From Caldifarciminota bacterium (GTDB lineage Bacteria > Hydrothermota > UBA3073 > NMUJ01), in assembly GCA_021158725.1 (NCBI GenBank), contig JAGGUB010000125.1, forward strand, positions 1-9,044: a DNA stretch of 9,044 nt, written 5' to 3'. Shown one piece after another: positions 1 through 5,390 of this stretch. Under the pieces are notes generated by a model, which was not told where the DNA came from, did not search any database, and worked only from the letters and a program-made list of their open reading frames with translations. Made by a program: the position numbers and the translations under genes. Numbering within the stretch: position 1 is the first letter of the stretch; every line of letters starts with the position of its first letter.

Positions 1-599
1 AGGCCAAGTTCGTCCATCTTGATCTTATCACCTGTTTGTACGTATTCACGTAACCACCTGAGTGCAGTACGAGTTAGCGGTATTTCACGTTGCTTACCAC
101 CCTTGCCATGTACGCGGACGATTTCGCGCTCCCAATCAATATCGTGTAGCTTTAAGTTACAGAGTTCACTCGCTCGCATACCCGTACCGTAGAGGAGTTC
201 CAGGATTGTACGATCCCTCAGCGATAGATCTGTCAACTCGAACAGCCTTTCCATCTCAGCTTCTGTTAAGAATGTGGGTAATTTACGTGGTAGCTTAAAC
301 GATCGTACTGCGGTTGCGGGTTGTATGTTGACAATACCGTGGCGATTCAAATACCTGTAGAAGCTACGTATGGTGGATAGCTTGCGGTTGATGGATCGCT
401 TCTCGTAACCATGGCGTGCGAGTGAAGCCACAAAGTTACGTATATGATCCACGTTCACCTGGGATGGATGTTCAACCCCATAGTTCGTCTTGAGGAATTC
501 ACTAAATTCCAACAGATCCACTTTATAGCTACGTATGGTATGTGGTGACATGTTCCTGTTTTGCATGTAGTTAAGGAAATCGTTGATAAAGGGTATCAT
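1..599 (-). CDS. XerC/XerD-type tyrosine recombinase (3' end beyond window)
   Basis: Site-specific tyrosine recombinase, probably the chromosome dimer-resolution enzyme. Only the first 199 codons are present. Residues 1-100 form the SAM-like DNA-binding core-binding domain (visible words SPHTIRSYKVDL, KRSINRKLSTIRSFYRYL, typical of XerC/D). The catalytic domain begins near residue 107 (LPTFLTEAEMERLF). The first catalytic Arg is R142 in YGTGMRASEL and the beta-hairpin Lys is K166 in HGKGGKQRE. The HxxR, second His/Trp and Tyr nucleophile lie beyond the left edge, so catalytic integrity cannot be judged. The ATG at 599 is the first usable start, because the in-frame ATG at 623 is followed by a stop after five codons. 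It has only a weak GTGAAG upstream, and a TTGACA promoter sits just ahead of it, so the leader would be very short. XerC cannot be told from XerD here. A genomic-island integrase is possible because a tRNA gene is nearby, but the N-terminal domain looks housekeeping. Confidence 0.9.
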   Translation of the reverse strand, partial: MIPFINDFLNYMQNRNMSPHTIRSYKVDLLEFSEFLKTNYGVEHPSQVNVDHIRNFVASLARHGYEKRSINRKLSTIRSFYRYLNRHGIVNIQPATAVRSFKLPRKLPTFLTEAEMERLFELTDLSLRDRTILELLYGTGMRASELCNLKLHDIDWEREIVRVHGKGGKQREIPLTRTALRWLREYVQTGDKIKMDELG

Positions 600-612
600 C
601 TTCACTTAATAT

Positions 613-641
613 AAGGTATACATGGGATTGGGAAGTGTCAA
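613..641 (-). promoter_or_regulatory. Candidate sigma70-type promoter of the Xer recombinase
   Basis: On the minus strand a perfect TTGACA (-35) lies at 641-636. The -10 can be read as TACCTT (618-613) after 17 nt or TATACC (620-615) after 15 nt. Transcription would start about 6-9 nt before the ATG at 599, leaving almost no room for a Shine-Dalgarno site. The -35 is strong by eye and the -10 is weak. Confidence 0.5.
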
Positions 642-670
642 ATCTTTGCCCCTTTATGTTAGGATAGTGG

Positions 671-760
671 AATTGCAAGATGAAGATTACAAAGTGCAAA
701 AGCCAAATTTCACAAAGGCGATTTGGCATTTTTCAATTTGCATTCTGATTTTTGCATTGA
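671..760. repeat. Imperfect inverted repeat of TGCAAA-type words (copy A)
   Basis: Left arm about 671-708 and right arm about 721-760 are imperfect reverse complements around a 12-nt loop, with GCCAAAT/ATTTGGC perfectly paired at the centre. Outside this core the arms consist of degenerate words such as ATTGCAAG, AAGTGCAAAA, TTTTTGCATTG that still pair with scattered mismatches. A second palindrome of the same style lies at 1088-1212 on the other side of the tRNA. No open reading frame of credible composition is present in 624-926, so this is intergenic repeat sequence. Confidence 0.6.
698..733. terminator. Possible bidirectional Rho-independent terminator
   Basis: The hairpin GCCAAAT (702-708) / ATTTGGC (721-727) has a 12-nt loop. 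It is flanked by AAAA on the left (698-701) and ATTTTT on the right (728-733), so a U-run follows the stem on either strand. On the minus strand it sits between the tRNA and the recombinase gene and could stop tRNA read-through. The stem is only 7 bp with three G-C pairs, so it is moderate at best. Confidence 0.35.
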
Positions 761-874
761 GTCATTGCGCTTATTATGCTCTGATTCCTGTGTGTCAACA
801 ATTTGTACATTCAGCTAAGCTTCTTAACGCTATCATCAAGGATTATTATTTGAGCCACGATTGTTACGAGGAAA

Positions 875-903
875 ATTCAAAGAAAAAGAAGAATACTTTG
901 AAT
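875..903 (-). terminator. Weak AT-rich hairpin downstream of tRNA-Asn
   Basis: ATTCAAAG (875-882) and CTTTGAAT (896-903) can form an 8-bp stem with a 13-nt loop. On the minus strand this begins 24 nt after the tRNA 3' end, and a short T-run (TTTTCC) overlaps and follows the stem. The stem has only two G-C pairs, so this is a candidate tRNA terminator rather than a confident one. Confidence 0.3.
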
Positions 904-926
904 GGGTTTGAAAAACTATCGATATG

Positions 927-999
927 CTCCCCGGGGGAGACTCGAACTCCCAACCGTCGGGTTAACAGCCCGCCGCTCTACCGATTGAGCTACCGGGGA
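927..999 (-). tRNA. tRNA-Asn (anticodon GTT)
   Basis: A complete 73-nt cloverleaf is readable on the minus strand. The acceptor stem TCCCCGG pairs with CCGGGGA. The D arm is GCTC-AATCGGTA-GAGC, and the anticodon stem-loop is GCGGG-CTGTTAA-CCCGA with anticodon GTT (Asn). The variable loop has 5 nt and the T arm is GGGAG-TTCGAGT-CTCCC. The discriminator base is G. The genome continues CAT after the discriminator, so CCA is not encoded and must be added by the CCA-adding enzyme. The outermost anticodon-stem pair (G27/A43) is a mismatch; the other four pair. A promoter lies immediately upstream. Confidence 0.97.
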
Positions 1000-1007
1000 T
1001 CATTAAT

Positions 1008-1036
1008 TTAATATAGCTTAAATCCATTGAAGTCAA
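1008..1036 (-). promoter_or_regulatory. Promoter of tRNA-Asn
   Basis: On the minus strand TTGACT (1036-1031) is followed by TATATT at 1015-1010 (15-nt spacer) or TATTAA at 1013-1008 (17-nt spacer). Transcription would start a few bases before the tRNA 5' end at 999. The position is right for a stand-alone tRNA transcript. Confidence 0.6.
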
Positions 1037-1087
1037 CCATTTCAGATAAGAACTATGTGGATAGCTTATATCAAAGCGTAATAGCTC

Positions 1088-1212
1088 AATGCAGGGTGCA
1101 GAATGTAAATTGAAGAATGCAAAATAGAAGCGATTTATCGGAACGGTTATTAGAGTTCGCAGGATGACTTTGCAATTCGCACTTTGCAATCTCCATTTTG
1201 CAATTGCATTCA
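1088..1212. repeat. Imperfect inverted repeat of TGCAAA-type words (copy B)
   Basis: Left arm about 1088-1124 (AATGCAGGGTGCAGAATG...) and right arm about 1167-1212 (ACTTTGCAATTCGCACTTTG...) are imperfect reverse complements, with roughly three quarters of positions pairing by eye and a central region of about 42 nt. The words resemble those of copy A at 671-760. The stretch 1000-1247 between the tRNA promoter and the membrane-protein stop codon contains nothing else I can identify. Confidence 0.6.
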
Positions 1213-1247
1213 GGCTATCTTTCGTCTTCGGTGACTTCATGAATAGC

Positions 1248-1595
1248 TTACGACCTACGCATACACTGGCAGAAACCGTGGTAGTTGGCACATATGCCAC
1301 CCATTATCGAGAACATTCCCCAAAACAGTGGCCGTGTCAAAATATGTGACAGTATAGGCTTACAATAAGGGAGCAAATATATCCCCCATGTGATAAGAAA
1401 GCACCCTACTACGATACAGGCGTGCCCAAATATGATTAATGCAACTCGGTTACCAGACCAGCCCACGTAACAGAGTGCCAATCCAATAACCAATGGTACT
1501 ACACCCCCTACGCTGTTACCTTTTACGATGGTTATCACCCCAAGTACTATAAGCAATACTCCAACAACCAAGCCTACCACACTACGTGGGTTCAT
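1248..1595 (-). CDS. Small four-helix membrane protein, function unknown
   Basis: A 115-residue very hydrophobic protein I do not recognise. Predicted membrane segments by eye are residues 6-24, 29-46, 51-75 and 87-104, so it is probably an inner-membrane protein with both ends on the same side. Seven Cys are present (42, 60, 65, 78, 102, 109, 111), including a C-terminal CQC just before the basic end MRRS. The first two segments are Gly/Val-rich, as in many small uncharacterised integral membrane proteins. The start is well supported: AAAGGAGG (1607-1600) lies 4 nt before the ATG, and a TTGACA promoter lies upstream. It is transcribed divergently from secA, with about 120 bp between the two start codons. 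No function can be assigned from sequence. Confidence 0.75.
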   Translation of the reverse strand: MNPRSVVGLVVGVLLIVLGVITIVKGNSVGGVVPLVIGLALCYVGWSGNRVALIIFGHACIVVGCFLITWGIYLLPYCKPILSHILTRPLFWGMFSIMGGICANYHGFCQCMRRS

Positions 1596-1599
1596 TATA

Positions 1600-1607
1600 C
1601 CTCCTTT
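1600..1607 (-). promoter_or_regulatory. Strong Shine-Dalgarno of the small membrane protein
   Basis: AAAGGAGG on the minus strand with a 4-nt spacer (TATA) to the ATG at 1595. It fixes the start codon and is the main evidence that this gene is real. It also shows that the host uses canonical anti-SD pairing. Confidence 0.85.
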
Positions 1608-1619
1608 ACATTTGAAAAT

Positions 1620-1648
1620 AGTTTATCCAACCATTAAACAAGTGTCAA
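1620..1648 (-). promoter_or_regulatory. Promoter of the small membrane protein
   Basis: On the minus strand TTGACA (1648-1643), a 17-nt spacer, then TAAACT (1625-1620). The implied transcript start would be only a few nt upstream of the AAAGGAGG ribosome site. It is arranged back-to-back with the secA promoter in the same intergenic region. Confidence 0.55.
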
Positions 1649-1684
1649 TATAACGATAACTCACACTTATTTTTAAAATATTTA

Positions 1685-1713
1685 TTGACAATTGCATCAC
1701 TTTGGTATATTTA
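1685..1713 (+). promoter_or_regulatory. secA promoter, apparently giving a leaderless mRNA
   Basis: A perfect TTGACA (1685-1690) is followed by TATATT at 1706-1711 (15-nt spacer) or TATTTA at 1708-1713 (17-nt spacer). A start site 6-8 nt past the -10 falls at about 1718-1721, essentially on the secA ATG at 1719. No Shine-Dalgarno sequence exists in this short stretch. Confidence 0.6.
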
Positions 1714-1718
1714 TTTAG

Positions 1719-4658
1719 ATGGCAAATATATTGCGTAAAATACTACCTACAGCCAACGAACGTACGCTACGTAGGTTATGGCCTATCGTTGAAAAGGTTA
1801 ACAAAGAATTTGAGAAACTGAAGTCCCTAACCGACGATCAACTACGCAAGAAGACTGAGGAGTTCCGTACCCGCTACAAAGAAGGTGAATCACTCGACGA
1901 CCTTATGGTCGAGGCATATGCGGTTGTAAAGGAGGCCGCACGTCGGCTGGTGGGCAAGAAGTGGCAGGTAACAGGTCAGATGTGGGAATGGAACATGGTA
2001 CACTATGATGTACAGATATTGGGTGCTATCGTGCTACACCAGGGTAAGATAGCGGAGATGGCCACCGGTGAGGGTAAGACGCTTGTCGCTACCATGCCGT
2101 TATATTTGAATGCACTTACTGGACGCAATGTACATCTGGTCACAGTCAACGACTATCTTGCACGTCGTGACGCCCAGTGGATGGGTGGACTATACGAATT
2201 TCTTGGTGTAACCGTTGGCTGCATACAGAGTGGTATGCCTCACGATGAACGCAAAAAGCAGTACGAATGTGATATCACATATGGTACGAATAACGAGTTT
2301 GGGTTCGATTATCTACGTGATAATATGGTTTTACGTGCAGAGGATCGTGTGCAACGTGGCCATTACTATGCAATAATAGATGAGATCGATAGCATACTTA
2401 TAGATGAGGCACGTACTCCGCTTATAATTTCGGGTCCTGTCGAACGTAGCCTCAACCGCGAATATGCACGACTTAAGCCATTAGTCGAACGTCTATTCCG
2501 CAAGCAAACGATATTGGTTAACTCAATAATTGCGGAAGCTGAACAGCTACTCAAAGAAGGTAAGTACCGTGAAGCAGGTATCAAACTACTCCAGGCACAG
2601 CGTGGTGCACCCAAAAACAAGCGGTTGATGAAACTAAAGCAGGAACCTGGTATACAGCGGTTGATCGATGAAACAGAGGCCATCTTCTTGCGTGAGAAGA
2701 AGATGCACGAACTCGATGCTAACCTATATTATTATATCGACGAACGTGCCAACGTGGTATCGCTCACAGATAAAGGTAGATACGAACTTATGCCACAGGA
2801 TCCGGACTACTTCACAGTACCGGATCTGAGTGAAATGCTATATGCGATACAGAAAGATCAAAGTCTATCGCCACGCGAACGTCTGGTTAAGAAAGAGGCA
2901 GCTGAACGTGAATTCGCCGAAAAGAGTGCACGTGTACATGCACTTACACAATTATTACGTGCGTATGCATTGTTTGAGCGTGACGTCGAGTATGTTGTAC
3001 AGGATGGTAAAGTCATAATCGTGGATGAATTTACAGGTAGGTTGATGCCAGGCCGTAGATATTCGGACGGCCTACATCAGGCGATCGAAGCCAAAGAAGG
3101 GGTACGCATTCAGGAGGAGACACAAACACTGGCTACAATTACGTTACAGAACTACTTCAGGATGTACGAGAAGCTTGCCGGTATGACAGGTACTGCTGTT
3201 GATGAAGCAGCTGAATTCTGGGAACTCTACAAGCTGGAGGTTGTAGTCATACCCACCCATAAACCCGTACGTAGGGTAGTATTTCCTGACGTCGTTTACA
3301 AAACACGTCGCGAGAAGTATGAAGCTGTGATCCGCGAGATCGAAGAGATGCATCGTCGAGGTAGACCCGTACTCGTAGGTACCACATCCGTGGAAGCTTC
3401 AGAGATACTCTCACGTATGCTCAAACGCAAGGGTATACCACACCAGGTGTTGAATGCTAAGCATCACGAACGTGAAGCTAACATCATTGCACAAGCTGGG
3501 CAACGCGGTAAGGTGACGATCGCTACCAACATGGCCGGTCGTGGTACCGACATAAAGTTGGGCCCCGGTGTGGTCAAATGTAAGGAATGTTGCCTATTCT
3601 CAGATAATAACAACTGTAACGTCGATATTAACCAGTGTTATCGTGACCCACCTTGCGGTTTACATATCATAGGGACAGAGCGACACGAGGCACGTCGTAT
3701 CGATCGACAGCTCGCCGGTAGGTGTGCACGTCAGGGAGACCCCGGGTCTGTGCGGTTCTATCTATCGTTGGAAGATGACCTGATGCGATTGTTTGGTGCC
3801 GACCGCATAGCGGGGCTCATAGATAGATTCGGGCCACCAGATGGTAAGCCTATCGAAAGTAAACTCGTAACCAAAGCCATAGAATCGGCTCAGAAGAGAG
3901 TCGAACGTATGCATTTTGAGATGCGTAAAAGGTTACTCGAATACGATAATGTGATGAACAAACAGCGTGAGGTGATCTACGGTAAACGTAACGAAATACT
4001 CGATAGGGAAGATGTCACGGATATGGTGAAAGAGAGCATAAGGAATACGATTGCCGAAATAGTTGACAAACATGTGGCACTTGGTGAGGCATTCTCACCA
4101 CAGGATCTGCGTATGGAGTTACAAACCATTGTGTTGACTGACTTACCTGTGGATTGGGATTCACTTAAATCGAAAAGGCCCGAAGAGATCGAAGAGATCG
4201 TCTTCGACGCTGTGATGTCAGAATATCGTAAACGTGAGCAGATCATAGGGCCAGACACCATGCGACAGCTCGAACGTCAAATCATGTTATGGACTATCGA
4301 TCGTCTCTGGCGTGAGCACCTATATGAGCTTGATGCATTACGTGAAGGTATAGGGTTACGTAGTTACGGTGAACGCGATCCACTGGTCGAGTACAAACGT
4401 GAGGCGTTCCAGATGTTCCAGGAATTGCTATCGAACATCGACCGCACTATTACACGTAATCTGTTTGGGTTAAGGATTGCACCTCAGGTATTGCGTCAGA
4501 CGAGAGAACGCGTACCTACCGAGAGACCACAGAAGAAGGAACCCACCACTATGAAAGCTCAAAAGGAATTTGCAACAGCTGAAGCAGAACAGCCATCCAC
4601 ACAGCAACCACTACGACCAGTGGTCAAAAAGAAGAAAAAGAGACGCAAACGAAGGTAG
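1719..4658 (+). CDS. secA: SecA preprotein translocase ATPase
   Basis: Cytoplasmic motor that drives unfolded preproteins through SecYEG. 979 residues. Walker A is ATGEGKT (115-121), followed by VTVNDYLARRDAQW (142-154) and YGTNNEFGFDYLRDNM (188-203). Walker B is DEID (221-224), then IDEARTPLIISG (228-239). NBD2 has TNMAGRGTDI (603-612) and the motif VI region QLAGRCARQGDPG (664-676). The helical scaffold and two-helix finger (about 859-900) are intact. Lineage-specific features are a Trp-rich insert at about 80-93, a long helical insert at about 255-330, and a six-Cys insert at 621-646. The C-terminus lacks the zinc-binding CxCxnCH motif and ends in a run of Lys/Arg. The ATG at 1719 aligns with the SecA N-terminus (TANERTLRRLWPIV) and nothing upstream is plausible. 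No Shine-Dalgarno is visible. The next gene starts about 55 bp downstream. Confidence 0.98.
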   Translation: MANILRKILPTANERTLRRLWPIVEKVNKEFEKLKSLTDDQLRKKTEEFRTRYKEGESLDDLMVEAYAVVKEAARRLVGKKWQVTGQMWEWNMVHYDVQILGAIVLHQGKIAEMATGEGKTLVATMPLYLNALTGRNVHLVTVNDYLARRDAQWMGGLYEFLGVTVGCIQSGMPHDERKKQYECDITYGTNNEFGFDYLRDNMVLRAEDRVQRGHYYAIIDEIDSILIDEARTPLIISGPVERSLNREYARLKPLVERLFRKQTILVNSIIAEAEQLLKEGKYREAGIKLLQAQRGAPKNKRLMKLKQEPGIQRLIDETEAIFLREKKMHELDANLYYYIDERANVVSLTDKGRYELMPQDPDYFTVPDLSEMLYAIQKDQSLSPRERLVKKEAAEREFAEKSARVHALTQLLRAYALFERDVEYVVQDGKVIIVDEFTGRLMPGRRYSDGLHQAIEAKEGVRIQEETQTLATITLQNYFRMYEKLAGMTGTAVDEAAEFWELYKLEVVVIPTHKPVRRVVFPDVVYKTRREKYEAVIREIEEMHRRGRPVLVGTTSVEASEILSRMLKRKGIPHQVLNAKHHEREANIIAQAGQRGKVTIATNMAGRGTDIKLGPGVVKCKECCLFSDNNNCNVDINQCYRDPPCGLHIIGTERHEARRIDRQLAGRCARQGDPGSVRFYLSLEDDLMRLFGADRIAGLIDRFGPPDGKPIESKLVTKAIESAQKRVERMHFEMRKRLLEYDNVMNKQREVIYGKRNEILDREDVTDMVKESIRNTIAEIVDKHVALGEAFSPQDLRMELQTIVLTDLPVDWDSLKSKRPEEIEEIVFDAVMSEYRKREQIIGPDTMRQLERQIMLWTIDRLWREHLYELDALREGIGLRSYGERDPLVEYKREAFQMFQELLSNIDRTITRNLFGLRIAPQVLRQTRERVPTERPQKKEPTTMKAQKEFATAEAEQPSTQQPLRPVVKKKKKRRKRR

Positions 4659-4687
4659 TTGACTTTATGCAAAGTTCACTATTTTAT
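4659..4687 (+). promoter_or_regulatory. Possible promoter between secA and the lipoprotein gene
   Basis: TTGACT (4659-4664) begins right after the secA stop codon. The -10 could be TATTTT (4680-4685, 15-nt spacer) or TTTTAT (4682-4687, 17-nt spacer). It could give the downstream operon its own start, independent of secA. No terminator is visible after secA, so read-through is equally likely. Confidence 0.35.
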
Positions 4688-4714
4688 AAAGAGGTGAAAA
4701 TAAAGAGGTGAAAA
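4687..4714 (+). repeat. Perfect 14-bp tandem duplication carrying the ribosome-binding site
   Basis: TAAAGAGGTGAAAA occurs twice in direct succession (4687-4700 and 4701-4714). Each copy holds a GAGGTG Shine-Dalgarno-like core. The second copy is correctly spaced (GAGG, 5 nt) for the ATG at 4714. The first copy would serve a GTG at 4708 only with an overlong spacer. The first copy also contains a GTG (4694) that opens a five-codon frame closed by TGA at 4709-4711, just before the true ATG. Confidence 0.9.
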
Positions 4715-4968
4715 TGGTACGTTGGTTGTTTTTTTATGTGAGTAGTGTAATATTAGGGAGCTGGATACTCACGGGGTGTACCCAAAAGTGGGCATCACCT
4801 ACAACACTTAAGGAGCTGGAGCAGGTCAAACAAGCTGCAGAGGCAGCTGAAGCTAAGGCAGCTGAACTCGAAGAGACACGTAAATATCTTGAACAGGAGC
4901 GTGACACTAAACGTGCACGTGTGGAGGCACTTCGAAAGCAGATAGAGAAATTAGGAGGCAAACCATGA
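4714..4968 (+). CDS. Small coiled-coil lipoprotein
   Basis: An 84-residue exported lipoprotein, not a family I can name. Residues 1-21 are a lipoprotein signal peptide (basic MVRW start, hydrophobic core, lipobox ILTG-C with the lipidated Cys at 22). After a short linker the rest is a continuous Ala/Glu/Lys/Arg heptad-like helix (about 32-80), resembling short envelope coiled-coil lipoproteins such as Lpp in layout but without evident homology. Genuine Lpp ends in a Lys that links to peptidoglycan; this one ends KLGGKP. The ATG at 4714 is preferred for its spacing to GAGG in the second repeat copy; a GTG at 4708 would add two residues. It overlaps the next gene by ATGA (4965-4968), so translation is probably coupled. 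With the neighbouring LysM protein it suggests a cell-envelope or peptidoglycan-associated pair. Confidence 0.8.
   Translation: MVRWLFFYVSSVILGSWILTGCTQKWASPTTLKELEQVKQAAEAAEAKAAELEETRKYLEQERDTKRARVEALRKQIEKLGGKP
4953..4958 (+). promoter_or_regulatory. Shine-Dalgarno of the LysM protein
   Basis: AGGAGG lies 6 nt before the ATG at 4965, inside the end of the lipoprotein gene. It favours this start over the adjacent ATG at 4968. Confidence 0.8.
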
Positions 4969-5384
4969 TGAGGGTGGGGTCGATCATATTGGGTTTGTTG
5001 CTGGCCTGTAGCGTACTTTATTCGGAAGGGCGGCTTACTGAGGAAGAGGCACGTACGTTAATTGAGGAATATAAAGCACGTGAACGTGCAGCAAAAGAGA
5101 AAATAGCGATTGAGATGGCAAAGATTGAACAACTTCGTAAGGAGATAGCGGCACTCGATGCAGAGATATTGAAGTTAGAGGCCAAGCTCAAGGAGTTACA
5201 AGCCAAGAAAGTACCTGAATTCAAAATTTACAAGGTCAAAAAGGGTGACACCCTGTGGGGGATAGCAAGACGCTTTTATGGTGCAGGTGTACGATGGCGT
5301 GACATATACGAGGCAAATAAAGGGTTGATAAAGGATCCACACCATATTTTGCCAGGATGGGAGTTGAAAATACCTCTCCCCTAA
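4965..5384 (+). CDS. Secreted coiled-coil protein with C-terminal LysM domain
   Basis: A 139-residue envelope protein. Residues 1-20 form a signal peptide (MMRVGSIILGLLLACSVLYS). Cleavage after about residue 20 is likely; a poor lipobox-like LLAC at 12-15 leaves lipidation possible. Residues about 25-83 are a charged coiled coil (RLTEEEARTLIEEY... to KLKELQAKK). Residues about 87-138 are a LysM domain (IYKVKKGDTLWGIARRFYG, then ILPGWELKIP), which binds peptidoglycan glycan chains. The layout is membrane export, coiled-coil spacer, wall-binding head. The gene shares the ATGA overlap with the lipoprotein upstream, and both have coiled coils, so the two proteins may interact. phoH begins 6 nt after its stop. 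The LysM assignment is firm; the cellular role is inference. Confidence 0.9.
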   Translation: MMRVGSIILGLLLACSVLYSEGRLTEEEARTLIEEYKARERAAKEKIAIEMAKIEQLRKEIAALDAEILKLEAKLKELQAKKVPEFKIYKVKKGDTLWGIARRFYGAGVRWRDIYEANKGLIKDPHHILPGWELKIPLP

Positions 5385-5390
5385 TAAACT

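Noticed and set aside
62..298. Plus-strand open frame opposite the recombinase
   Set aside because: It is antisense to the clear XerC/D reading frame and has no recognisable domain or ribosome site.
622..1011. Open frame ending TRTPNRRVNSPPLYRLSYRG
   Set aside because: This is the antisense translation of the tRNA-Asn gene, a well-known annotation artefact, preceded by repeat sequence of non-coding composition.
1013..1250. ATAGCTTA appearing three times (1013, 1061, 1243) as a possible operator
   Set aside because: The spacing is irregular, one copy overlaps the tRNA -10 region and another a stop codon. Chance is likely in AT-rich sequence.
962..1300. Minus-strand open frame spanning the tRNA, repeat B and the end of the membrane-protein gene
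   Set aside because: It runs through the tRNA and its promoter, has no plausible ribosome site, and its translation is unlike a protein.
4659..4713. Search for a terminator after secA
   Set aside because: No G-C-containing hairpin followed by a T-run is present, so read-through into the operon remains possible.
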